A DNA stretch of 64,000 nucleotides from Bog-756 sp963703145. GTDB taxonomy: Bacteria > Actinomycetota > Acidimicrobiia > Acidimicrobiales > RAAP-2. The stretch is from positions 3,038,001 through 3,102,000 of the forward strand of contig OY969793.1 in NCBI GenBank assembly GCA_963703145.1, in the 5' to 3' direction. The notes under the pieces were generated by a model that was not told the origin of the DNA, did no database searches, and saw only the letters and a program-made list of their open reading frames with translations. Position numbers and translations under genes: made by a program. Numbering within the stretch: position 1 is the first letter of the stretch; each line of letters starts with the position of its first letter. Positions 8,793-17,131 of the stretch are shown here, piece after piece.

Positions 8793-10085
8793 TCACCCTC
8801 CCCCGGCGGACGGTGGCCGGTCGTCCATGGCCTGATCGGTGTCGGTCAGCCACTGCTCCCCGGCCGCCAGTCGGTGCTCGACGAGGAACGAGCGCCGGCC
8901 CACCTTCCACAGGGCCATCCCGCGGCGGAGTTGGGTCACCAGCTCGGCCTCGGTCTGGCTGAGGCCCAACAGCTCACCGGTGCGGGCCACCTCGCCGGGG
9001 GACTGGGCGTAGACCACGCGGGTCTCCGAGTCGGCCAGCAGGCCCTCGGCCAGGTTGACCTGCTCGGAGCCCTCGCTGCCCACCGACCGCAGGTCCGAGA
9101 GGCGGTGGAGCACGGCAATGTTGGAGACGCCCAGGGCGCGTGACAGCTTCCAGGACGTCTGGAGCCACCGCGCCACGCCCAGGTTGGAAAGAATGGCCCA
9201 GGCCTCGTCCACCACGACGATGATGCGGTTCCGGTGCTGGGCCCGGACCGCGCTCTGCAGCCAGGCCGCCGCACACGCCATGAGCACGCCGAGGGCCGAC
9301 GAGTGGTAGACGGCCGACAGGTCCAGTACCACCAGCGGTCCGTCCAGCCGGAGGCCCGGCGTGGTCGGGCCGTCGAACATGCCGCGCAGGTCGCCGTGCA
9401 CCAGTCGACGGAGCTCGAGGGCCACGTCCCGGCCGTCCTCCACCAGGACCGACGGTGTGGTGGCGATGGCCTCGGCCGAGCCCACACCGGGATCGAGCAG
9501 GGCGGCGACCACCAGCGGGAGCGTCGGGGCCTCCATGCCGGTGGCGGCCGCGGCCCCGGTGGCCTCGGTGACCGCCACCTCGACGGCCGCCCGCTCCCGG
9601 GGGACCAGGTCCCGCCCCAGGCAGGCCACGGCCAGCGACGAGGTCAACGAGACCCGGCGCCGGTGCACCCCGTCCTCGCCGTCGTCCTCGGCAACAGGCC
9701 CGGTGTCCAGGGGGTTGAGCCGGACGCCGCCACCCGGACGCAGGGTCACCGGCGACACCCCCCAGGCGCGGGCCAGTGGTCCGTACTCCCCCTTCGGGTC
9801 GACCACCCAGGCCTGGCGGCCGAACACCGCCTGGCGCCAGAGGTAGGACTTGATGAAGGAGCTCTTGCCCCGGCCGATCTGGCCGATGACCACCATGTTG
9901 GGATTGGTCACCACGCCCTGGCGGTAGAGGGCGAAGGGGTCGTAGGCGAACGAGCCGCCCAGCACGTCACGACCGATGAGCACCCCGTCGTGGCCCAGCC
10001 CGGCCTCGCTCACGAGCGGGTAGGCGGCACACAGGTGGCGGGTCGTCGTCACATGGGCGGGCACCCGGGGGCCGAGAGCGGTCAT
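8793..10085 (-). CDS. VirB4/TraC-like ATPase, motor domain only
   Basis: A 430-residue ATPase with Walker A GQIGRGKSS at residues 68-76, preceded by YDPFALYRQGVVTNPNMVVIG and followed by KGEYGPLARAWGV, all typical of VirB4-type HerA/FtsK-like motors. Walker B is IIVVVDEAWAIL. Canonical VirB4 proteins are roughly twice as long; the N-terminal assembly half is missing here and may be supplied by the SCO6880-family protein directly upstream. ATG 10085 overlaps the SCO6880-like stop by four bases (ATGA), implying translational coupling and close stoichiometry. Longer in-frame upstream sequence exists but is shadow of the neighbouring gene. Confidence 0.85.
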   Translation of the reverse strand: MTALGPRVPAHVTTTRHLCAAYPLVSEAGLGHDGVLIGRDVLGGSFAYDPFALYRQGVVTNPNMVVIGQIGRGKSSFIKSYLWRQAVFGRQAWVVDPKGEYGPLARAWGVSPVTLRPGGGVRLNPLDTGPVAEDDGEDGVHRRRVSLTSSLAVACLGRDLVPRERAAVEVAVTEATGAAAATGMEAPTLPLVVAALLDPGVGSAEAIATTPSVLVEDGRDVALELRRLVHGDLRGMFDGPTTPGLRLDGPLVVLDLSAVYHSSALGVLMACAAAWLQSAVRAQHRNRIIVVVDEAWAILSNLGVARWLQTSWKLSRALGVSNIAVLHRLSDLRSVGSEGSEQVNLAEGLLADSETRVVYAQSPGEVARTGELLGLSQTEAELVTQLRRGMALWKVGRRSFLVEHRLAAGEQWLTDTDQAMDDRPPSAGGG

Positions 10086-11643
10086 GTGAGGCCCCGGCCG
10101 AGCGGGACCGAGCAGGTGAAGGCGACGTCCTGTTCGCCGTAGAGGAGCCGCAGCTCGATCCTCGACTGGCCGGCGGCCTGCTCCACCGCGGCACAGTCCC
10201 GGCGCAGGGCCTCGCGCCCGTCCGCGGTGACGGTCACGTAGCCCGAGAACCGGAACTGGGCATGGCCCTCGGCCAGTTCGGCGTCGCGCTCCTCGACGCT
10301 CTCCTTCTCGCGGGTGTGCCGGGCGGTGACCAAGAAGCCGTTCCGCCGGCGCAGCTCCCCGTCGGCGATGTCGGCGGTGCGGGCCTGGGCCACCTGGCGG
10401 GCGGCACGGCTGGGGCTCACCGGCTCCAAAGTGAGGGTGATGGTGCGTCGGACTGGCGAGAACAGGAGCGGCCCGAGGAAGTCGGGCGTCACCTCGACGC
10501 GGGGCCACTCGGCGATCCAGTAGGTGGCGTGCCACGTGCCGTCGGTGTGGACGGCGTCCCAGTGGGCCTCGGTGGCCATGGGCCAGGGCCAGGCGGCTGG
10601 CGACTCGGCCTCGGCGGGGGAGTCCTGCCGGTGGTCGGTGTCGACCAGGGCCGAGGAGGCCTCGCGCATCACCCCGGCCAGGGCCTGTGGTCCGAGCACA
10701 CCGTCCACGACAACGTCGGTGGCCTCGAGGGCCCGCTGCAGCGACACCAGCTCCTGGCCCAGCACCGCGCCGGCGCCGACCAGCCCGCCTCCCGACCCGC
10801 GGATCGAGCGGGCCGAGTGGGCGGTGTGGATGGCAACGGCCAGCAGGACCCGGTGACGCCGGGTAGTCGGCGACGACTCGTCCAGGAGGACTGGTAGGAC
10901 CGTCCGGCGGCCGACTCCGGGCCCAGCACCGCGTGGTCCGCACAGTGCCGCCTCGCCGATCCCCCGTCGTCGGGCAGACAGGACTCGAGCCATTGGACAC
11001 GGTGCACCGCCGAGCCCTCCCGGGACAGGGACGACAGCACCCGGGCCCACGCGGCGATAGCCGAGTCCTGTTCGCCGTGCCCGAGGAGAGCGAAGCTGTG
11101 GCCCCGGACGGCGAGGACGGCGGTGGCGGTGCGGGCCGGACGGTCGAGGATCACGCCCATCGGCGTCGGGCCGTGGTCGGGCCCGGCTGTGACGCCGACG
11201 ATGGACAGCCCGCGGAACGGGGTGTGGCGCCCGGCGGCCCGACCGGCTCGCGACCGAGTCCCCGGCGCCACGGGTCGCGGTCGGTGCTGTGGGTCGGGGC
11301 CGGCGTCGAGGGCATGGCCGGATCCCGGCCCCGGCCCGAGGGCCACGCGACCGCCCGAGAGCCGTGCTATCCACCGTCGGGCCACGAGCGGCAGCCATTG
11401 GTCGCCGGTACGTCCCTGGACGGGCCAGAAGGCCAGCGCCACACTGGCGGCGACGGTGGCGACGGCCACCACCACCCCGGCCACAGTGGGCCGCGACCGC
11501 AGGGCCAGGACTGCGCATACCAACCCCACGGCCACCGACGCGATCTGGCCGCCACGCCATCCGGCGATGACCCCGCGCCGCTCGAGCGGGGGGAACCTGT
11601 AGCGGACGCGGCCCGCCCCTTGGGGTTCAGCCACCGGGACCAC
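10082..11643 (-). CDS. SCO6880-family type IV secretion-associated protein, frameshifted
   Basis: N-terminal part: FPPLERRGVIAGWRGGQIASVAVGLVCAVLAL and a second helix VVVAVATVAASVALAFWPV form the two-helix membrane anchor typical of SCO6880-like proteins of actinobacterial conjugation clusters. The frame from GTG 11643 is good to about 10910 (DHAVLGPES). It then continues in the next frame (TVLPVLLDESSPTTRRHRVLLAVAIHTA) to the stop at 10082. Joined, it is about 520 residues, normal for the family, so a one-base error near 10900-10920 is likely. The C-terminal half resembles the N-terminal domain of VirB4, supporting a split VirB4. The alternative start GTG 11634 is possible. Confidence 0.75.
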
Positions 11644-13228
11644 GCCCGGTCCCCTCCGGAGGGCCCAGAGGGCGGGGGTCGGGGGGTAGGTTCGCGATCA
11701 GCTTGGGCCCGAGCTCGTCCCGGCCGAGCCACTCGGACCGCGTCGTCCCGGTCTGCCGCGGCAAGAGGACGAGGGAGCCGGTTGACGGGGTGGACGCGGC
11801 ACCGACACTCCCCGACAGGTCCGGGGCGCCCGAGGGGCCAGGGGAGCCGACGGGCAGGTCGGCCGCATCGGCCTCCGCCATCATCCGCCGGAACGTGGCG
11901 GTGGCCCTCGGGTGGGCCGGGTAGGCCGGGATGCCCTGGCCCGGAGGCCGTGTCGTTCCCACACCGGTCAGCTCCGCCGACGAGGGCCCGAGACCGGCGG
12001 GACCACCCCCAGCCGGATCGCTACCACCGGCCGGCCCGGGGCCCCCTCCCGTCCCTGCGCCGATCCCGGCAGCCGCACCACCGGCGGACGAGCCGAGGAG
12101 CGAACCTGACGCAGCCGCCCCGGCCGCACCCCCGAGCGAGCCGGCCGCCGCCGCCCGCATCGCCACCTGAGCCAGGCCCTTGGCCGGCACCGACACGGTG
12201 TGGCGAGCACGCTGGCTGACCCCCTCGAGATGCCCGACCGCACCGGCCTCGAGAAATGGGAGCAGCCGGAACAGGGCCCAGGGCGCCACGCCGGCCAGCA
12301 GCAGCAGCGCCGCGCCGCCCAGTACGGCCGTGAATCCCCCGCCCCCGGAGGTCTCGGATCCGGCGAGGGCGCCGGCGGCCAGGCTCAGCACCGCCACGAT
12401 CACGAACTTCCCGAGGATCAGCGCCACCAGGGTGTCCACCAGGCGGCGGCACCAGTGGGCGATCGCCGGCCAGGCCAGGCTGGCCAGGGCCAGCGGGAGG
12501 AACAGGACCGTGACGTAGACGGCGGCCGAACGGATCAGCAGTTCGATCCACACCATGACGGCACCGAAGACCACGGCCAACGAACCCAGGAACAGCACGA
12601 AGGGCGGAACGGCGGGCTGCCCGGCGGCCGTGACGCCGGACAGCCCTGCGGTCACCGACCCCAGGAAGTGCCCGGCATCGAGGCCGGCGGACGCGGCCAC
12701 GGCCTGGCTCATGGCGTCGGTCACCGCCAGGCCGAGCTCCACCAGCTTGACGGCGACCGCGGTGAGCAAGATGGCCAGGGGCACATTCACCACCACCGAC
12801 CGCACCATGGTCGAGGCACTCTGCCGGTAGATCGACTGGACGATGCCCAACAGGGCCAGCGGCAGGATCACCACGCCGGCCAGGGCAGCCATGGTGGCGT
12901 AGTGGGACGAGAACCACGGCGCAGAGAGATCCACCGTGGTGGTGGAGCCGATGACGCTGCCGATCTGGGTCAGGAGCCAGGTTGCACCATCGGACACCCA
13001 GCTCCCGAGGGCACTGAGCACGCTGTCGACGCCGAAGCCGGCCACCTTGGAGACCGCCGAGCCCGCCACGCTGGTGACACCGGCGGCCACCGAGCCGGCC
13101 ACGCTGCCGGTTGCCGCCGAGGCCGCCCGGCACACCTGGCCGAGGCCGGCGATGGTCAGCGCGGAGGCAGCCGAGGCACAGGACACTCCGGGCACGACCG
13201 ACAACTCAGTGCACCCCCTGGCCGGCAT
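11627..13228 (-). CDS. TrbL/VirB6-like polytopic membrane channel component
   Basis: A 533-residue membrane protein: after a small-residue N-terminus there are about six to eight hydrophobic helices (for example AALAGVVILPLALLGIVQ, FVLFLGSLAVVFGAVMVWIELLI and LILGKFVIVAVLSLAAGALA). A soluble Gly/Ala/Pro/Ser-rich tail follows from about residue 360 to the end. This layout matches TrbL/VirB6-type inner-membrane components of type IV secretion systems. It overlaps the upstream small gene by 23 bases if ATG 13228 is used; a start at the GTG near 13194 would remove the overlap. The tail, unlikely to fold by itself, may contact the ATPases encoded downstream. Confidence 0.75.
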   Translation of the reverse strand: MPARGCTELSVVPGVSCASAASALTIAGLGQVCRAASAATGSVAGSVAAGVTSVAGSAVSKVAGFGVDSVLSALGSWVSDGATWLLTQIGSVIGSTTTVDLSAPWFSSHYATMAALAGVVILPLALLGIVQSIYRQSASTMVRSVVVNVPLAILLTAVAVKLVELGLAVTDAMSQAVAASAGLDAGHFLGSVTAGLSGVTAAGQPAVPPFVLFLGSLAVVFGAVMVWIELLIRSAAVYVTVLFLPLALASLAWPAIAHWCRRLVDTLVALILGKFVIVAVLSLAAGALAGSETSGGGGFTAVLGGAALLLLAGVAPWALFRLLPFLEAGAVGHLEGVSQRARHTVSVPAKGLAQVAMRAAAAGSLGGAAGAAASGSLLGSSAGGAAAGIGAGTGGGPGPAGGSDPAGGGPAGLGPSSAELTGVGTTRPPGQGIPAYPAHPRATATFRRMMAEADAADLPVGSPGPSGAPDLSGSVGAASTPSTGSLVLLPRQTGTTRSEWLGRDELGPKLIANLPPDPRPLGPPEGTGRGPGG

Positions 13229-13601
13229 GGAAGAAGAAGTTGACGATGGCGGGGCCGGCCCCGATGAGCAACGCCGCCAGTCCGGAGACCAGCACGGCCC
13301 GGCGACCCACGAAGGTCTGCTGGTAGTTCTGGCCGTGCGATCCCACCGCCCAGGCCGCCGCCCCGACCACCAGGCCCACCAGGGCCAGGGCCAGGGCCCA
13401 CCCCCCGAGCCCGTTCATGAGGTGCTGGAGCAGCTGGCCACCCGGGAGGGCGTTGGTGTCCGGGGTCAACTGGACGTCGGCCAGGCGGACGACGACCGGG
13501 TGGACAGCCGGGTCGGCCGGGGGATGCAGCGCCCCGGCCGAGCCGTGACCGGGCACCACGGGGAGCCGTGGCGATGTGGGGAGATCGGCGGAAGTGACCA
13601 T
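13206..13601 (-). CDS. Small two-helix membrane protein, DUF6112/VirB2-TrbC-like
   Basis: 131 residues. A Pro-rich first half is followed by two membrane helices, ALALALVGLVVGAAAWAV and AVLVSGLAALLIGAGPAIVNFF, separated by the charged loop GSHGQNYQQTFVGRR. Size, two-helix hairpin and position first in the operon resemble DUF6112 proteins of actinobacterial conjugation clusters and pilin-like VirB2/TrbC subunits. The ATG at 13601 is preferred over one at 13637, whose extra residues look non-coding. No strong ribosome site is seen. Upstream (13631-13670) is a phased TTTTCAT array that may control the whole operon. Confidence 0.65.
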   Translation of the reverse strand: MVTSADLPTSPRLPVVPGHGSAGALHPPADPAVHPVVVRLADVQLTPDTNALPGGQLLQHLMNGLGGWALALALVGLVVGAAAWAVGSHGQNYQQTFVGRRAVLVSGLAALLIGAGPAIVNFFFHAGQGVH

Positions 13602-13630
13602 GCGCCAGAGCGTAGGGACCGTCGAGGTCC

Positions 13631-13670
13631 ATTTCAATACTTTTCATGTATTTTCATTACTTTTCATGAC
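13631..13670. promoter_or_regulatory. Four-unit, 10-bp-phased TTTTCAT direct repeat (candidate response-regulator operator)
   Basis: Three TTTTCAT copies begin at 13641, 13651 and 13661, and a weaker ATTTCAA begins at 13631, all exactly 10 bases apart and so on one face of the helix. The block is AT-rich in a GC-rich genome. It lies 30-69 bases before the secretion operon start (minus strand) and 51-90 bases before senX3 (plus strand). The TTCA core resembles actinobacterial PHO-box units (GTTCAYY), but those are spaced 11 bases, so RegX3 binding is a hypothesis. Confidence 0.55.
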
Positions 13671-13720
13671 GCCTGACGCAGAAAACCACCACTCACCTGG
13701 CGGCCTGTCATGCTTAGGCA

Positions 13721-14959
13721 GTGCAGTCGTACGTGATCGGGTACATCGTGGCGGGCGTCGTCTTCGTCCTGGCGGTGTTCATCGCCGCCCGCCTGGGGCG
13801 TCGCGCCGGCCGGCGGAGCCTGCAGCAGCGCCTCACCGCGCTGTCCAACCGCCTGGGCGTGCAACCCCCCGACGAGGGTGGGGTGGAACCCGTGCTCAGC
13901 CACCTCGAGCGGGTGACCGGCGAGGCGGCCGAGGCCGTCACCGAGGCCAGTTCGGATGCCATACGCCTCCGACGGGCCCTCGACACCCTGCCCCAGGGGG
14001 TGATCGTGTGCGACGAGAACGGCGACGTGGCCTTCCGCAATGCCCGGGCCATCGATCTCATGAACAACCGCCACGGGGACGCCCTGGCGGCCCAGGCCGT
14101 GACCGAACTGCTCGAGGGCGCCTGGCGGGACGGGACGGCTGAGCGCACGCTCGACCTCTACGGGCCGCCCCGCCAGACGCTGATCATCCGGACCCGGCTG
14201 ATCGACGACGGCAGGCGACCCCTCGGCGTGATCGCCATCATCGAGGACGTGTCCGACCGGCGGCGGCTGGAAGAGATCCGGCGGGACTTCGTGGCCAACG
14301 TCAGCCACGAGCTGAAGACCCCCATCGGCGCCCTTGGCCTCCTGGCCGAGACGCTCACGGTGGAGCCCGACCGGGCCGTGGCCCAGCGACTGGCCGCCCG
14401 CATCCACACCGAGGCCTTCCGGGTCAGTCGGATCATCGACGACCTGCTCGACCTGAGCCGGATCGAGTCCGAGGAGGCCCCGCCCCGCGAGCCCATCTCG
14501 ATCAACCTGTTGATGGCCGAGGCGGTCGAACGGGTCCGGTCGGCGGCCGAGCAGCGGCGCATTACCATCGAGCTCGATGAGCCCGAACCGCCCATCCACA
14601 TCCTCGGCGACCGCCGCCAGCTGGTGTCGGCCATCCACAGCCTGCTCGAGAACGCCGTGACGTTCTCCTATGAGGACAGTCTGGTCAAGGTGGCCGGGAG
14701 CCAGGACGACGGCGAGATCCACCTCGCGGTGCTCGACACCGGGGTCGGCATCCCGGCGCGGGACCTCGAGCGGATCTTCGAGCGCTTCTACCGAGTCGAC
14801 CACGGGCGCAGCCGGGACACCGGCGGAACCGGGCTCGGACTGTCCATCGTGCGCCATGTCGCCAGCAACCACCAGGGCCGGGTCGAGGTCGACTCCCGCG
14901 AGGGCGAGGGCTCCACGTTCACCCTGATCCTGCCGAGTCCCCCGGCCTACACGACATGA
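13721..14959 (+). CDS. senX3: Sensor histidine kinase, SenX3/PhoR-like
   Basis: A 412-residue membrane kinase: one N-terminal helix (about residues 6-23), a PAS-like domain around residues 85-175, then HisKA with NVSHELKTP (phospho-acceptor His196), an N box LLENAVTFS, G1 DTGVGIP and G2 GGTGLGLS. This is the layout of actinobacterial SenX3, the phosphate-sensing kinase that controls RegX3 with PhoU/Pst. The start is GTG 13721. Its stop overlaps the regulator's ATG (ATGA, 14956-14959). The phased repeat array just upstream could mediate autoregulation. No phoU or pst gene is in this window. Confidence 0.88.
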   Translation: MQSYVIGYIVAGVVFVLAVFIAARLGRRAGRRSLQQRLTALSNRLGVQPPDEGGVEPVLSHLERVTGEAAEAVTEASSDAIRLRRALDTLPQGVIVCDENGDVAFRNARAIDLMNNRHGDALAAQAVTELLEGAWRDGTAERTLDLYGPPRQTLIIRTRLIDDGRRPLGVIAIIEDVSDRRRLEEIRRDFVANVSHELKTPIGALGLLAETLTVEPDRAVAQRLAARIHTEAFRVSRIIDDLLDLSRIESEEAPPREPISINLLMAEAVERVRSAAEQRRITIELDEPEPPIHILGDRRQLVSAIHSLLENAVTFSYEDSLVKVAGSQDDGEIHLAVLDTGVGIPARDLERIFERFYRVDHGRSRDTGGTGLGLSIVRHVASNHQGRVEVDSREGEGSTFTLILPSPPAYTT

Positions 14960-15807
14960 GCGCCAAGCGCAGCCAGGACAAGGCGGCCGCACCCACGGCG
15001 GCGGTCCCCGAGGACAGCTCCCAGACCAAGGTGCTCCTGGCCGAGGACGACGAGTCCTTCGTCGACGCCCTGGTCATCGGTCTGGCCCGCGAGGGGTTCG
15101 ATGTCACCGTGGCCCGTGACGGCAACGAGGCGCTCAAACTCTTCGACGAGGTCGAGCCCGACCTGGTCCTGCTCGACCTGATGCTCCCCCGGCTGTCGGG
15201 GATCGACGTGTGCCGGTCGATCCGGGCCCGGTCGTCGGTCCCCATCATCATGGTGACGGCCAAGGGGACCGAGATCGACACGGTGGTCGGCCTCGAGGTG
15301 GGCGCCGACGACTACGTGGCCAAGCCCTACCGGCTGCGCGAGCTGGTGGCCCGCATGCGGGCGGTCCTGCGGCGCACGCCCGCCGGCGGTGACTCGGCGG
15401 GTGCCGAGTCCGGCCCGGACCAAGGCCCTCCGGCCGGGGTGGAGCGACGGCGCAAGGCCCAAGCTGGCGCCGCCGAGGAGTCCGGCGGCACCTGGAGCAA
15501 CGTGCTCGAGGCCGGCGGCATCCAGATCGACCCCGACCGCCACCTGGTGTTCATCCGCGGCGAGGACGTCCACCTCCGGCGCAAGGAGTTCGAACTCCTA
15601 TCGCTGCTCATGGAGAACGCCGGCCGCCTGCTCACCCGGGACGTGCTCATCGACCGCATCTGGGGGTCCGACTACTTCGGCGACACCAAGACCCTCGATG
15701 TGCACATCAAGCGTCTGCGCAGCCACGTCGAGGAGGACCCCTCCTCACCGAAGCTGATCACCACCATCCGGGGCGTGGGCTACCGCTTCGACGCACCGCG
15801 CCAGTAA
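14956..15807 (+). CDS. regX3: Response regulator, RegX3/PhoB-like (OmpR family)
   Basis: A REC domain (about residues 25-137; acidic pocket EDD, phospho-acceptor Asp74 in LLDLMLP, Lys in VAKPYR) is joined to an OmpR-type winged helix (RRKEFELLSLLMENAG ... TLDVHIKRLRSHVEEDP ... IRGVGYRF). At 283 residues it is longer than the usual 225-230: it has an extra N-terminal tail of about 24 residues and a roughly 30-residue charged linker between the domains. Translationally coupled to the kinase. Expected to bind direct repeats upstream of phosphate-starvation genes; the array at 13631-13670 is a candidate self-target. Confidence 0.9.
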   Translation: MSAKRSQDKAAAPTAAVPEDSSQTKVLLAEDDESFVDALVIGLAREGFDVTVARDGNEALKLFDEVEPDLVLLDLMLPRLSGIDVCRSIRARSSVPIIMVTAKGTEIDTVVGLEVGADDYVAKPYRLRELVARMRAVLRRTPAGGDSAGAESGPDQGPPAGVERRRKAQAGAAEESGGTWSNVLEAGGIQIDPDRHLVFIRGEDVHLRRKEFELLSLLMENAGRLLTRDVLIDRIWGSDYFGDTKTLDVHIKRLRSHVEEDPSSPKLITTIRGVGYRFDAPRQ

Positions 15808-15813
15808 GGGTGG

Positions 15814-17103
15814 TCAGGCCGGGGCGGGGATGACCACCTCACCGCGCAGATAGGGGCGGAGCACCTCGGGAAGCACCACGGAGCCGTCGGACTGGTGGCC
15901 GGTCTCCACCAGTGCGGCCCAGATGCGGGCCCAGGCCAGCGCCGAGCCGTTGACGGTGTGCACCAGCACCGGAGAGCCCCCGCCGCCGGACCGGTAGCGG
16001 ATGGTGGCCCGACGGGCCTGGTAATCGGTGAACCAGCTGATCGAGGAGACCTCCAGCCACTGGTCGACCCCTGGCGAGTAGACCTCGAGATCGAAGGTGC
16101 GGGCCGCCGAGTTGCCCAGGTCGCCCGCGCACAGGTCGAGGACCCGGTACTGCAGTCCCAGCTGCTGGAGGAGGCGCTCGGCGCGCGCCACGATGTCGGC
16201 GTGGATGTCCAGGGCCTGGTCGGGTGTGACGTAGGCGAAGAGCTCCACCTTGTCGAACTCGTGGACCCGCAGCAGTCCCCGGGTGTCACGGCCGGCGGAG
16301 CCGGCCTCACGACGGAAGCAGGCGGTGGCGGCGGCGAGCCGCAGGGGCAGGGCCGACTCCTCCAGAATCTCGCCGCGCCACATGGAGGTGAGCGGCACCT
16401 CGGCCGTCGGGATGGCCCACAGGTCGTCCCGCTCGAGGTGGTAGGCATCCTCCTCGAACTTGGGGAGATGGCCGGTCGACACCATGGTCTCGGTGAGGAC
16501 CAGCGTGGGCGGCCGGACCTCGTCGAACTGGTCGGCGTGGCTGTCCAGGGCGAATGCGCTCAGTGCCCGCAGGAGCCGTGAACCGAAGCCGCGGTAGAGG
16601 GGGAACATCGACCCCGACAGCTTGGCCCCCCGCTCCATGTCGAGGATCCCGAGCTCGGAACCGATCTCCCAGTGGGGCACCCGCTGGGCATCGCCGTAGG
16701 CCGGCGGGTCGTCGGGCCAGGACCGGGTGACCACGTTGTCCTCGGGTCCAGCACCGTCGGGGGCGTCGGGGGCGGGGAGGTTGGGCAGGTACAGCAGGGC
16801 CTGGCGCACGTCGTCCAGGGCCGACTCGGCCGCGGCATTGAGGGCGCGCTCCTCGTCCCCGAGCTGACGGCTGCGCTCGGTGAGCTGCTCGGCCAGCGCC
16901 CCGTCACCGGACTTGCGCGCTGCGCCCACCTGCTTGGAGAGCGCCTTGACCTCGGCCCGGTGGTCATCGCGTCGCCCGATGGCCTGTCGGGCCAGCCGAT
17001 CCAGGTCGACCAGCCGGTCGATGTCGGCCGGGTCCACCCCACGACGTCCGAGGGCGACCTTCACCGAGGCCGGATCGTCTCTCACCAGCCGGATATCGAT
17101 CAT
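15814..17103 (-). CDS. serS: Seryl-tRNA synthetase
   Basis: Charges tRNA-Ser (and the selenocysteine tRNA where present). The 429-residue class II synthetase begins MIDIRLVRDDPASVKVAL, has an N-terminal coiled-coil tRNA-binding arm (about residues 30-105), motif 2 in CFRREAGSAGRDTRGLLRVHEF and motif 3 in VNGSALAWARIWAALVE. Full length and intact. The ATG at 17103 lies 10 bases after a TACCGT -10-like box that overlaps the -10-like box of the divergent ABC gene. Convergent with regX3, with only 6 bases between the stop codons. Confidence 0.97.
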   Translation of the reverse strand: MIDIRLVRDDPASVKVALGRRGVDPADIDRLVDLDRLARQAIGRRDDHRAEVKALSKQVGAARKSGDGALAEQLTERSRQLGDEERALNAAAESALDDVRQALLYLPNLPAPDAPDGAGPEDNVVTRSWPDDPPAYGDAQRVPHWEIGSELGILDMERGAKLSGSMFPLYRGFGSRLLRALSAFALDSHADQFDEVRPPTLVLTETMVSTGHLPKFEEDAYHLERDDLWAIPTAEVPLTSMWRGEILEESALPLRLAAATACFRREAGSAGRDTRGLLRVHEFDKVELFAYVTPDQALDIHADIVARAERLLQQLGLQYRVLDLCAGDLGNSAARTFDLEVYSPGVDQWLEVSSISWFTDYQARRATIRYRSGGGGSPVLVHTVNGSALAWARIWAALVETGHQSDGSVVLPEVLRPYLRGEVVIPAPA

Positions 17104-17113
17104 GACGTGGACA

Positions 17114-17123
17114 ACGGTAGCGT
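17114..17123. promoter_or_regulatory. Overlapping divergent -10 boxes of serS and the ABC transporter
   Basis: The decamer ACGGTAGCGT contains TACCGT on the minus strand (17114-17119, 10 bases before the serS ATG) and TAGCGT on the plus strand (17118-17123, 8 bases before the GTG at 17132). Both fit the actinobacterial TANNNT -10 pattern. Because the boxes share two bases, the two promoters should exclude each other. No clear -35 elements are seen. Confidence 0.4.
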
Positions 17124-17131
17124 GACCACCC

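Noticed and set aside
10895..10925. Programmed frameshift in the SCO6880-like gene
   Set aside because: No slippery heptamer with downstream structure is evident, and eight other genes show the same kind of one-base break, so an error is the simpler reading.
13206..13637. ATG 13637 as start of the small secretion protein
   Set aside because: The extra residues (MKWTSTVPTLWR) would be encoded inside the AT-rich regulatory block edge and are not family-like; ATG 13601 is preferred.
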